A DNA stretch of 64,000 bases from Mogibacterium sp. (GTDB taxonomy: Bacteria > Bacillota > Clostridia > Peptostreptococcales > Anaerovoracaceae). The translations under genes were made by a program, and so were the position numbers. Of this stretch, positions 55,823 to 64,000 are shown in pieces. The notes under the pieces are model-generated. The model saw only the letters and a program-made list of their open reading frames with translations. It had not been told where the DNA came from and did not search any database. Position 1 is the first letter of the stretch; every line of letters begins with the position of its first letter. The stretch lies in NCBI GenBank assembly GCA_017505405.1, contig JAFVPI010000111.1, forward strand, positions 1-64,000, read 5' to 3'.

Positions 55823-57558
55823 TGGACAATTATAAAACAATTAATATACGCCACGGCTCCAAAGCGTTGTTAATAATTCCGCATCAGGATGATGAAATAC
55901 TTGTGGCGGGCAATTTGATCCAGCATCTATTGAATAATGATGCTGATTTATATGTAACCTACACTACAAATGGAGACTGGAAGATCTCAGCAGAGAAGCG
56001 GATAAAAGAAGCTCTGGCTTCGTTAGAAGCATTAGGTGTAAATCAGGACAAAGTCTTTATTCTTGGTTACTCGGACTGCCTGAATACCGATTCCAGATCT
56101 CATATCTTTTATCATCAGGATGATACTGCTGTTTCGCATTCAGGCCACAGCTGCACATACGGCACTACGGAACTGGATGACTTTGCATACATCGCAACAG
56201 GCGAACATAGTCAATTTAATAAAACAAACTATCTGCGGGATTTAGAATTATTGATAGAAAGCATTTATCCGGATCTTATTATCTGCTGTGATTTTGATCA
56301 ACACCCTGATCACAGAATGCTTTCTTTATTTGCAGACATTGCCTTAAACAAGGTGATGAAGAAAAAACCTGCGTACAGGCCTCAGGTGCTGAAACGTTTT
56401 GCTTACCCGCTGGCTTATTTTGCAGAGGAAGATCTGTCTGCATATAATAATCCATCAACAAAACGGCCTCATGTGGGAATGCTGAAATATGACTTTGATA
56501 TAATAGATTCCTTTAATTATATCTGGGAAAACAGAGTCCGGATCCCGTTTGTTTATGAAGCTCCGCTTGCTTTGCCGGGTAAATCAAAAGTCTTTAGTGC
56601 AATAAGCAAACACAAGACGCAGCATCTTATTTCGAGAGCAGCAAGCATAATCAATGATGATGAAGTTTTTTTTGAGAAAAACACCAATAATCTTGCACTG
56701 GAGGCAGTTATTGAGGCATCAAGCGGCAATACTGCATATCTGAATGACGGACTTTACTATAATGTAGAAGACATTGATGCGAAAATACCGGCCTTTACTA
56801 ACGATCGCTGGATCCCGGATCCGTCTGATCAGAAATGCGAGATTTATCTGAGATGGGATTCTGACAAATCGATCCGGGGAGTGCTTCTATATGGGGCATA
56901 TACTGATGATGAGCGGCTTGTAAATATATCTGTCGCTTTTGACAAATATGCACCACTGAAAACTGCTGTATCACTGGTTCGCGGCCGGTCTGCAGCGATC
57001 ATGCTCCCGGAAGCAGTCTGTGCTGCAAGCTGCAGGATAGCCTTTGATAATATTAAAGAGGAGTTTCCGGGTATAACAGAGATAGAGATCCTGCCTTGCT
57101 CGGATAAGCATGATGTCATAACGCAAATCAATAAAATCGCGATAAATGATACTTTTTCAGATCATTATTATATTGGAAAAAACAGTGATTCTATAACATA
57201 TGACATATATACGTATAACAATCATGATGAGATGAAAGTGATTGTTTCATCCGGAGATGCTGTGGTGACTGATAATATGATAAGAATTCCAGACAAAAGC
57301 AAACGGGTCGTTCTGGAATTAAAGGCTGCATGCTCTGATGAAGTATATGACAGGGTAATAATTACGAGGGAGGACATTCTGCACAAAACAATTACGAAAT
57401 GCCAGACTGTCCCTGTTAAACAGATGATCACTCAGTCTAAAGCAAGTTATCGGATAGCTATATATAAGGAATACTTTAAAAATAATTCATTTAGAAGCTC
57501 AGTTAAATGGATCTGCGGCAAGTTTATTAATAAGATACCGGGACTTCATTTATATTAA
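55822..57558 (+). CDS. PIG-L family deacetylase with C-terminal discoidin-like domain
   Basis: 578 residues. The N-terminal about 230 residues are a LmbE/PIG-L fold: LLIIPHQDDEILVAGNLIQH (zinc-binding HxDD, written PHQDDE) and DFDQHPDHRMLS (HPDH); it would deacetylate GlcNAc-type sugars. The residues from about 285 to 430 look like an F5/8 type C domain (LALEAVIEASSGNTAYLNDGLY...EIYLRWDSDKSIRGVLLYG) and the end is a further beta-rich region. There is no signal peptide, so the enzyme is probably cytosolic, acting on lipid-linked intermediates. Confidence 0.85.
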   Translation: MDNYKTINIRHGSKALLIIPHQDDEILVAGNLIQHLLNNDADLYVTYTTNGDWKISAEKRIKEALASLEALGVNQDKVFILGYSDCLNTDSRSHIFYHQDDTAVSHSGHSCTYGTTELDDFAYIATGEHSQFNKTNYLRDLELLIESIYPDLIICCDFDQHPDHRMLSLFADIALNKVMKKKPAYRPQVLKRFAYPLAYFAEEDLSAYNNPSTKRPHVGMLKYDFDIIDSFNYIWENRVRIPFVYEAPLALPGKSKVFSAISKHKTQHLISRAASIINDDEVFFEKNTNNLALEAVIEASSGNTAYLNDGLYYNVEDIDAKIPAFTNDRWIPDPSDQKCEIYLRWDSDKSIRGVLLYGAYTDDERLVNISVAFDKYAPLKTAVSLVRGRSAAIMLPEAVCAASCRIAFDNIKEEFPGITEIEILPCSDKHDVITQINKIAINDTFSDHYYIGKNSDSITYDIYTYNNHDEMKVIVSSGDAVVTDNMIRIPDKSKRVVLELKAACSDEVYDRVIITREDILHKTITKCQTVPVKQMITQSKASYRIAIYKEYFKNNSFRSSVKWICGKFINKIPGLHLY

Positions 57559-57599
57559 TGCTTATTATGAGCTTCTAATATTTTTATTAAGCAACTGAA

Positions 57600-58946
57600 A
57601 TGATACGAAACTTGATAAGGAAAATATCAACAAATCCTTTCTGGAACAAATTATTCAGGAACATGTTCTCCGCTACGGTCGGTGAGGCAGGCTCAGCCGT
57701 ACTTACTGTTCTTACAACCATAATAATGGTCAGAGTTCTCGGAGATACGCAATACAGCACCTTTGTTCTTGCACAGGCATATATGAATATCATTGACGGG
57801 CTGATCAATTTTCAGTCCTGGGCGGCTGTTATTAAATTTGGTGCGGAGAGGATCGCAAAAGACGATTATGACGGTCTTCATTCCATTATCAAACTTGGAA
57901 CTATCGTTGATTTATCTACAGCGTTTGCCGGGATGATCATTGCACTTTTCATTGCACCGCAGGTAGGGCATCTTCTTGGCTGGAATGAAAGCCTTATTAT
58001 TTGTGCTGCCTGGTTTTCAATGGAAATAGTATTTCACTTCAGCGGAACCTCTGTAGGTGTATTACGACTGTTCAACAGATTTAATCTGGTTGCCGTTCAG
58101 AAGATAGTTGTTGCATCAGTAAAATGCATAGTTTCTTTTGTCTTCTTAATTAATAAGATCACTGATCTTAAAAGTTTTGTAATAGTGTATGTTGTTGCGG
58201 ATATTATAGGACATCTTCTGCTCACAGCGATGTCGGTATATGTGATCCGGAAAGAAGAAAATCTTTCACTTTCGGGGATAGCTAAAGCACCAACAAAAAA
58301 ATATTCTAAAAAATTCTGGTCCTTTGCCTTCTGGTCCAATCTGGCAACAAGCATAGACATTCCGGTAAAACAATTTGATGTATTCATTATGTCAGTGATC
58401 AGCTATGAAATGGTTGCTGTTTACAAAGTTTATAAGCAGATAGGGAATATACTGGTTGAATTATCAGTGCCTATTTCACAGTCAATAATGCCGCAGTTCT
58501 CAGAACTTGTAGCATATGGAAAACTTAAGGAATGCTATAGCGTAATGGAAAAGCTGCATAAATCCATTCTTTATCTGATGGTTCCGTGCACGATCATTAT
58601 TACTGCATTATCACCAAAGCTGCTCTTTGTTCTGTTTGGAGAGCTTTATGCTAAGTATTTTTATATACTGTCAATATTTTTATTCGTGAGATCATATGCA
58701 TTGTCATATACAGCCGTCCATCAACTGTTTACATCTCTTGGACTGGTCAGGGAAGATTTTTATATTACAGGCACTTCAAATATTGTATACGTAATAGTTG
58801 CATACTTTTTAGCGAAGGAGATCGGCCTTCTTGGAATCGTTTTAGCGCTGGCATTGCAGGTAATGCTGAGCATCAACCTGAAAAAAGTAAAGATCAAGAA
58901 AATGCTTCCATCGTCTGATCATGAACAAACAGCACAGCTGAGCTGA
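57600..58946 (+). CDS. Polysaccharide flippase (Wzx, MOP superfamily)
   Basis: 448 residues with about 12 TM segments, beginning FSATVGEAGSAVLTVLTTIIMVRVLGDTQYSTFVLAQAYM and a central SFAFWSNLATSIDIPVKQFDVFIM motif, which is typical of lipid-linked oligosaccharide flippases of the MATE-like Wzx group. It exports the repeat unit to the outer face, where Wzy polymerises it. Start has no clear ribosome-binding site. Confidence 0.88.
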   Translation: MIRNLIRKISTNPFWNKLFRNMFSATVGEAGSAVLTVLTTIIMVRVLGDTQYSTFVLAQAYMNIIDGLINFQSWAAVIKFGAERIAKDDYDGLHSIIKLGTIVDLSTAFAGMIIALFIAPQVGHLLGWNESLIICAAWFSMEIVFHFSGTSVGVLRLFNRFNLVAVQKIVVASVKCIVSFVFLINKITDLKSFVIVYVVADIIGHLLLTAMSVYVIRKEENLSLSGIAKAPTKKYSKKFWSFAFWSNLATSIDIPVKQFDVFIMSVISYEMVAVYKVYKQIGNILVELSVPISQSIMPQFSELVAYGKLKECYSVMEKLHKSILYLMVPCTIIITALSPKLLFVLFGELYAKYFYILSIFLFVRSYALSYTAVHQLFTSLGLVREDFYITGTSNIVYVIVAYFLAKEIGLLGIVLALALQVMLSINLKKVKIKKMLPSSDHEQTAQLS

Positions 58947-59004
58947 ATGGCAATACAAATCAATAATAGCCGAAAGGACGGTAAAAGGAGGATCTGTATA
59001 GATT

Positions 59005-60174
59005 ATGGAAAATATTACTGAACTTAAAAAACACAAATTCATAGTAATCGGCGTAGATCACTATACTCCGTTGGGATTAGTGAGAAGCCTCGGAATCAAT
59101 GGTATTCGCCCATACCTGATAGTATTAAGGAAAAAGAGATTTTCTGCCGGCCTGGCAACTGCCAGCAGATATGTAAAAAAAGTATTGCAGATCGATTCGT
59201 TTGAAGAGCTGCCGGATCTACTGTTATCGCAATTTGGTGATGAAGAATATAAACCTTTTGTATATACATGTAATGATGTTGCTACAAGCGTTCTGGATGA
59301 CCTCTTTGATGAATTGCAAAGCAGGTTTATCCTGAGCAATTGCGGCGGGGCCGGCATGATCAATCATTATATGCAAAAAGAAATGCTTAATGATGCTGCC
59401 AGAAAGGCCGGATTAAATGTTGCCACAACATGGACAATAGAGAATGATGAGATTCCGGATAATGTTATTTATCCGGTAATAACTAAACCTTTCGAATCGT
59501 ATGAGGGATGGAAAAAAGACTATTACGTCTGCAGTAATCGTGAAGAGTTAGCTGACGCTTTAAAAAAAGTATCCGGGAAGGTCTTTATACAGCAATATAT
59601 CAAAAAAGAAACAGAGCTTTGTCTGGATGGCTGTGTAATCAATCATGGAACTGAGAATTTTGTTTCTGCAGGCTCTATCTATACATATATTTTGCCGGAC
59701 TACTATAGTATGGAGATGGTTGTTACAGAATTCAAAGACCGGGAGCTTAATGATAAAGTTGATAACTTATTTAAAGCTTTGAAATATGAAGGTATTTACA
59801 GTTTCGAATTTCTTATCGATGAATCCGGTAATAAATGGTTTCTTGAAGTCAACTTCAGAAATTCAACCTGGAGCTGGGCATCTACCAGCGTAGGAATGAA
59901 CCTTCCTCTTTTATGGGCATATGGAATGTTATTCGGGGAGATCCCGGAAGATGCACATAAAACAATACCTGACAATTATATTGCACTTGCGGAAATAGCA
60001 GACTATGAGCAGCGGGTCGTAAAGAGAAAAATGATGACCACAAAGGAATGGTTTAAGGGGGTAAAGAGGGCTGATTGCCTGTTCTTTTTCGATAGACGGG
60101 ACCTGCGTCCTTTCATATCAATATCTTCGAGAATATTTGTACGCGAAGTAATAAAGAAACTAAAAAGGGGTTAG
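59005..60174 (+). CDS. ATP-grasp carboxylate ligase 1
   Basis: 389 residues. ATP-grasp enzymes couple a carboxylate to an amine via acyl phosphate. Domains: N-terminal Rossmann-like (HKFIVIGVDHYTPLGLVRSLGINGIRPYLIVL), ATP-grasp core with YPVITKPFESYEGWKKDYYVC, KVFIQQYIKKETELCLDGCVIN, and the metal-binding ending FLEVNFRNSTWSWASTSVG. It is a paralogue of the next gene. It may add an amino acid or other carboxylate to a sugar amino group. AAAAGGAGG lies 13 bases before the ATG. Confidence 0.85.
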   Translation: MENITELKKHKFIVIGVDHYTPLGLVRSLGINGIRPYLIVLRKKRFSAGLATASRYVKKVLQIDSFEELPDLLLSQFGDEEYKPFVYTCNDVATSVLDDLFDELQSRFILSNCGGAGMINHYMQKEMLNDAARKAGLNVATTWTIENDEIPDNVIYPVITKPFESYEGWKKDYYVCSNREELADALKKVSGKVFIQQYIKKETELCLDGCVINHGTENFVSAGSIYTYILPDYYSMEMVVTEFKDRELNDKVDNLFKALKYEGIYSFEFLIDESGNKWFLEVNFRNSTWSWASTSVGMNLPLLWAYGMLFGEIPEDAHKTIPDNYIALAEIADYEQRVVKRKMMTTKEWFKGVKRADCLFFFDRRDLRPFISISSRIFVREVIKKLKRG

Positions 60175-60179
60175 GAATA

Positions 60180-61313
60180 ATGAGTAGCCCAAAGGGACAT
60201 GATGTATTTGATCATTTACATATAGTATTATGCAATGAACACTATAATCCGTTGGGAATAATAAGGAGTCTTGGTGAGGCAGGAATCAGGCCTATAGCGA
60301 TTATTGTCAGGGGAAAGAGAGCTTTCGTTGGCAGCAGTAAGTATATAAGCAAAGCTATATATGTTGAAAACATAAATGAAGCTGTCAGAGTATTGATGGA
60401 CGACTATTCCAACTGTGCGAAAAAGCCATTCATCTATATCACGAATGATCCCTTCCTTGAGTATATTGACAGTCACTATAATGACTTCAAAGAGTCTTTT
60501 TTTGTAACGAATGCCAGGGAAGAAGGAAAAATTTCTTTCTACATGAATAAAGATAATATCAACCGGCTGGCATTGGAATCCGGCCTTAATATTCCATCTT
60601 CAACTATCGTAAAAAAAGGACAGCTTCCTCAAGGCCTTAACTATCCGGTAATTACAAAAGCAATCGCTTCAACTGCAGGAGCGTGGAAAAAAGACTCATT
60701 TATATGTGATTCAGAAACAGAATTGCTTGAGGCGTATTCAAAGATCAAAGGCGATACAATACTGATACAGGAGTTTATCGACCGTAAAGGAGAATTCAAC
60801 ATAGACGGGATCTCTGTCAATCATGGGGAAAGTGTATTTCTTTCTATGGTGACTGACTATATTTATCTCGTCCCGGGGCGCTATAGCACTTATATGGATG
60901 TTCTCAATGTAACAAATGAGGAACTGAGCCGTAAAATAAAAAAGATAATAGCACAAATCGGATATGAAGGGATTTTTGATGCAGAATTTATGATGGGAAA
61001 GGATGATAAAATATATTTTCTTGAAATAAACCTCAGACCAAATGCCTTCAACTATGCTTCGACATGCGCAGGAATGAACGATCCATATCTATGGGCTAAG
61101 GGCATGCTTGATGGTTACGTAAGTGATGATAACTATAAACAGATTCCGGCCGGCTTCCGCGCAATGGTAGAAAACGATGACTTCAAGGACAGAGTTCTGT
61201 CAAAAGAAACATCTGTTATCCGCTGGCTTAAAGATTTTTTCAGCTGCAACTGTCATTTCTACTTTAACCGGCATGATATAAAGCCGTTTATCAATGCGTT
61301 CTTAAAAAAATGA
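60180..61313 (+). CDS. ATP-grasp carboxylate ligase 2 (paralogue)
   Basis: 377 residues, beginning 5 bases after the stop of paralogue 1. Corresponding motifs: LHIVLCNEHYNPLGIIRSLGEAGIRPIAIIV, YPVITKAIASTAGAWKKDSFIC, TILIQEFIDRKGEFNIDGISVN, and FLEINLRPNAFNYASTCAG. The divergence from paralogue 1 in the recognition regions suggests a different substrate rather than redundancy. The C-terminal segment FYFNRHDIKPFINAFLKK is shared (FFDRRDLRPFIS in paralogue 1). Confidence 0.85.
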   Translation: MSSPKGHDVFDHLHIVLCNEHYNPLGIIRSLGEAGIRPIAIIVRGKRAFVGSSKYISKAIYVENINEAVRVLMDDYSNCAKKPFIYITNDPFLEYIDSHYNDFKESFFVTNAREEGKISFYMNKDNINRLALESGLNIPSSTIVKKGQLPQGLNYPVITKAIASTAGAWKKDSFICDSETELLEAYSKIKGDTILIQEFIDRKGEFNIDGISVNHGESVFLSMVTDYIYLVPGRYSTYMDVLNVTNEELSRKIKKIIAQIGYEGIFDAEFMMGKDDKIYFLEINLRPNAFNYASTCAGMNDPYLWAKGMLDGYVSDDNYKQIPAGFRAMVENDDFKDRVLSKETSVIRWLKDFFSCNCHFYFNRHDIKPFINAFLKK

Positions 61314-61349
61314 AAAGAGTGCATTCATATCTTATGGATTGTTAAGCCT

Positions 61350-61380
61350 GTGACATCCGGACGTGGATTTGAAGTATAAT
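61350..61380 (+). promoter_or_regulatory. Possible promoter of LCP gene
   Basis: GTGACA at 61350-61355 and TATAAT at 61375-61380 with a 19-base spacer, 38 bases before the GTG start. The spacer is long; other -35 choices would work. Confidence 0.45.
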
Positions 61381-61417
61381 TACTTCGCATAAGTACTAAT
61401 ATAAGGAGGAAAGAAGG

Positions 61418-63133
61418 GTGAACTATATGAGAAGAGGCAAACACATAATGGCAATCATATTGTCTATGGTGTTGATGCTGACTATGGCAGCACCTATAAC
61501 GTTCGCTGACAATACTGCGTCAGATGCTGATGCTGAAGTGATACAGACTGAAAGCAACGAGACAATAGAAGATCCGGCTGAGGATCCTGCTATGACCGCA
61601 GAGGAGGCACCTGATGAAGAGGCTGTTGCGGAAGAAGAAGCAGCAGATGAACCTCAGGAGGCTGTTACAGTAGATGAAATCAGCCTTGATGAAGAAGAAA
61701 TAGCACAGACAAAGGCCAAACTGGCTGCAGGCAATATCAACAGAAAGATCCTGATCACAGGTCTTGATAACGGTGGCCGTGCAGACATAATGATCGTACT
61801 TTGCTTCACCAAAGAGAATGAAGTGAAGATGTTTACCGTTGCCAGAGATACTTACATGCAGCTTAACCCGAGCAAAACGTATACTATCGATGGCAAAGGC
61901 AGAGCGTATTTTAAGTGCAACAAGGCAGCCGAACTGGGAGGACCGAACGTCCTCATGAATGAGCTCAACAGACACCTCGATCTTGATATCAAGGAGTATA
62001 TCGGAGTTGACTGGGCTTGCGTAGCTGATCTTATTGATGCAATGGGCGGACTTAGTGCAAATGTAGATAAGGATATGCTTTCGTGGATCAATTCATATAG
62101 CATACCTGGATATCCTAAGGCTAACGGAAAGATTTCTAAAGCCGGCAAGCAGGTTCTGAACGGCTGGCAGGCCGTACAGTATCTCAGAGTACGTAAGTAC
62201 GACGATGGAAACGCAAGAGTAAGAGAAGATCGCAACAGAGATGTTTTTGTACAGCTGTACAATCAGGCCAAAGGCTGGAACATCGACAAGAGAATGCTTG
62301 TCTACAATGCTATTGCCGGAAAGATCCAGACAAATATCAGCTATGATGGCATGAAGTCGTTGATTGGACAATTCCAGAATGTCAATGTTGTCAAGACGAC
62401 GCAGTATCCGTACTATGCCAAGAATTACTGGGACAAGTGGGCTGACTACTATTACTGGACTCCGACCACGCTCGAGAAGAATACGATCAGACTTCACAAG
62501 GAAGTCCTTGGGGAGAGTAATTATAAGCCAAGTGCAACAGTCAAGAGTCTCAGCAAGACTATAGCCAAGCACATAAAGAAGAAGACTATTTCGGCCAAAA
62601 AGCCGAAGGTTCCTTCAGTAGCTAAGGCAACAGTTACGGTCGGACAATCTGCATATACAGGCAAAGCAGTTACTCCGGGAGTAACAGTTAAGCTCAAAAA
62701 GAAAAAACTCAAAGCCACTTATTATACAGTGACATACAAGAACAACGTAAACATTGGAAAGGCAAGTATCACCATAACAGGCAGATGCGGTTACGGTGGA
62801 TCCAAAACCGTTACTTTTGATATCAAGCCTGCCGGAACGAGACTCACAGGCATCACAGCAGGATCCAAGAGTTTCACCACAACCTGGGCACAACAGGCAA
62901 CTAAAATGCCTAGCAAAACGATTGATGGATATCAGATCCAGTATGGACTGAAAAAGAACTTCAAGAAGGCTAAGACATTGACAGTTTCCGGATACACGCA
63001 AACGACTGCTACAGTTGGCAAACTCAAAGCCAAGAAGAAATACTTTGTACGTGTCCGTACATATGTAGGCAGCGGAAAGGCTGCAGTATACTCAGACTGG
63101 AGCCCGGCAATGAGCGTAAAGCCTGCCAAGTGA
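61418..63133 (+). CDS. LCP-family (LytR-CpsA-Psr) wall polymer ligase with C-terminal beta module
   Basis: LCP enzymes transfer undecaprenyl-linked polymers to peptidoglycan. The 571-residue product starts with GTG at 61418, 8 bases after a perfect AAGGAGG; an ATG at 61427 is the alternative. Signal/TM about 8-30 (MAIILSMVLMLTMAAPITF), an acidic linker 32-95, then the LCP domain about 100-320 with GLDNGGRADIMIVLCF, FTVARDTYMQL, IDAMGGLSANVDKDM, LNGWQAVQYLRVRKYDDGNARVREDRNRDVFVQL. Residues about 365-571 repeat the C-terminal module of the secreted protein at 15840 (SYKPS...YTGKAVTPGVTVKL..., DGYQIQYGLKKNFKKA, YFVRVRTYVGSGKAAVYSDWS). Confidence 0.9.
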   Translation: MNYMRRGKHIMAIILSMVLMLTMAAPITFADNTASDADAEVIQTESNETIEDPAEDPAMTAEEAPDEEAVAEEEAADEPQEAVTVDEISLDEEEIAQTKAKLAAGNINRKILITGLDNGGRADIMIVLCFTKENEVKMFTVARDTYMQLNPSKTYTIDGKGRAYFKCNKAAELGGPNVLMNELNRHLDLDIKEYIGVDWACVADLIDAMGGLSANVDKDMLSWINSYSIPGYPKANGKISKAGKQVLNGWQAVQYLRVRKYDDGNARVREDRNRDVFVQLYNQAKGWNIDKRMLVYNAIAGKIQTNISYDGMKSLIGQFQNVNVVKTTQYPYYAKNYWDKWADYYYWTPTTLEKNTIRLHKEVLGESNYKPSATVKSLSKTIAKHIKKKTISAKKPKVPSVAKATVTVGQSAYTGKAVTPGVTVKLKKKKLKATYYTVTYKNNVNIGKASITITGRCGYGGSKTVTFDIKPAGTRLTGITAGSKSFTTTWAQQATKMPSKTIDGYQIQYGLKKNFKKAKTLTVSGYTQTTATVGKLKAKKKYFVRVRTYVGSGKAAVYSDWSPAMSVKPAK

Positions 63134-63178
63134 TCAAGTAATTTATAACACTGTTCTAAAGATGTAAGCTTTAATCAA

Positions 63179-63218
63179 AAGAGGAAGCCGTGAACTGATT
63201 GTCGGCTTCCTCTTAATA
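63179..63218 (+). terminator. Intrinsic terminator after LCP gene
   Basis: AAGAGGAAGCCG (63179-63190) pairs perfectly with CGGCTTCCTCTT (63203-63214), followed by AATATGTTTG. A 12-bp stem closes the polysaccharide locus. Confidence 0.8.
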
Positions 63219-63277
63219 TGTTTGAAAACCGTTAGAAAAACAATGGTTAACACTCTTAAACTTATTTATTGTTCACA

Positions 63278-63306
63278 TTGCAGAATGGTCTGATTTTTGC
63301 TATATT
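63278..63306 (+). promoter_or_regulatory. Promoter of the last secreted-protein gene
   Basis: TTGCAG at 63278-63283, a 17-base spacer and TATATT at 63301-63306 with an extended TGC just ahead of the -10, about 54 bases before the ATG at 63360. Confidence 0.6.
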
Positions 63307-63359
63307 ATCATTGGTATTTTACATCTCGGCCATTATTACTTAAAGGAATTACAACTGTT

Positions 63360-64000
63360 ATGAAGAAAAAAATCCTATCATTAATGCTGGCATTATCACT
63401 TGTATTATCATATATGCCAGCAATTGCTTATGCTGATGACGGTGTTGCTGATAACCCGTCTGCAAACGAAGAAACTCAGGAAGCTGATACTTCAAAAAAA
63501 CAAGAGTCAGCATCTGCTCCTGAGCAGGAAGAACCAGCATCTGAAGAAGCCGCTGATACAGATGGGGAAGCATCTGACGCAGCCGCTGATACGGAAGCTG
63601 AACCAGATGAATCGCCGGCTGCTGAAACGAATGGATCAGCAGAAAATCCTGAAGGGAATGGTTTTCAGGATGGAGTGCTGAGATCTTCTGGTGGTATGGA
63701 AAAATCAGGCAATATAGATCCTGAAGAATGCACACATGAAAACACTTCAACTTCAGAGGATTATGACTGGGATCATCCAAGATATGAGATAGTTGATGAT
63801 TGGAATCACAGAGTGACTGTAAATGTTATTGAGAACACATACTGTGATGATTGTGGAAAACTGATCAGTTCAGAGATCATAGATGAATATGCCGAAGAGC
63901 AGCCTCATAATTATATCGAAGGTGTATGTGAGCAGTGTGACAATGGTTGTTCGCATGAAGATACAACAACGGACTATGACTGGAATACAGAAACATATGA
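63360..64000 (+). CDS. Secreted Cys-pair protein, 5' part
   Basis: Starts with ATG at 63360 (AAAGGAATT upstream) and is open to the end of the window, so the C-terminus is missing; about 213 residues are visible. Signal peptide about 1-22 (MKKKILSLMLALSLVLSYMPAIAYA, like the LTYMPAVAFA of the protein at 15840). Then an Ala/Glu/Ser/Asp-rich acidic stretch to about 110, followed by a repeated pattern CTHENTSTSEDYDWDHPRYE and CSHEDTTTDYDWNTETYE, each followed by CDDCGK/CEQCDN pairs. The same kind of Cys-pair repeat as in the CAP-like protein; function unknown. Confidence 0.75.
   Translation, partial: MKKKILSLMLALSLVLSYMPAIAYADDGVADNPSANEETQEADTSKKQESASAPEQEEPASEEAADTDGEASDAAADTEAEPDESPAAETNGSAENPEGNGFQDGVLRSSGGMEKSGNIDPEECTHENTSTSEDYDWDHPRYEIVDDWNHRVTVNVIENTYCDDCGKLISSEIIDEYAEEQPHNYIEGVCEQCDNGCSHEDTTTDYDWNTETY

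Overview
The window looks like the replication-origin region of a Gram-positive, probably strictly anaerobic member of the Clostridia (Eubacteriales; perhaps a relative of the Mogibacterium/Anaerovoracaceae group, which is a guess). Evidence for this is a dnaA/dnaN/recF/gyrBA origin neighbourhood, a CpsB-CpsC-CpsD polysaccharide control module, an LCP wall-polymer ligase, rubrerythrin, no sign of an outer membrane, and many secreted proteins with Lys-rich C-terminal modules. No rRNA, tRNA, CRISPR array or autonomous transposase was seen.

Layout. 1-4447: the 3' part of psuG, then dnaN and dnaA on the minus strand, with two blocks of DnaA boxes. The block between dnaA and dnaN also has a DnaA-trio-like unwinding region. 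4448-6854: the rightward rpmH-rnpA-yidD-yidC-jag operon behind a perfect-consensus promoter. 6955-15602: two small envelope proteins, recF, a HTH-Uma2 fusion, gyrB and gyrA. Compared with the classical order, recF-gyrB-gyrA lie on the rpmH side of the origin. 15840-26373: large secreted proteins (CAP-like with CxxC repeats, a CotH-kinase protein), a PD-(D/E)XK-like protein and galE. These are separated by unusually repeat-rich spacers, including two copies of a MITE-like element and two tandem-repeat arrays. 26648-34181: dtd, an acyltransferase, a class A PBP, rubrerythrin, a 4-TM/Ig-like gene pair and an amidase.

34303-63133 is one large surface-polysaccharide locus: rmlA, CpsB/CpsC/CpsD, a second 4-TM protein with two Ig-like partners, a PglF-type dehydratase, aminotransferase, acetyltransferases, initiating sugar-phosphate transferase, a seven-gene cassette (SDR, split transketolase, ACP, AMP-ligase, LuxE-like, LuxC-like), LicD, Wzy, Stealth phosphotransferase, PIG-L deacetylase, Wzx flippase, two paralogous ATP-grasp ligases and finally an LCP protein. 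Many starts and stops overlap, so much of the locus is probably translationally coupled. It begins with a good promoter at 35397. No classical GT-family glycosyltransferase was recognised; the linkage enzymes visible are phosphotransferases, which suggests a phosphate-bridged or teichoic-like polymer attached to the wall by the LCP protein.

The two most interesting systems are the aldehyde-forming/TPP-carboligation cassette (45877-52388), which could build an unusual acyl-derived or chain-extended substituent, and the duplicated pair of a 4-TM acidic-tail protein with membrane-anchored tandem Ig-like proteins (31424-33191 and 37938-40474).
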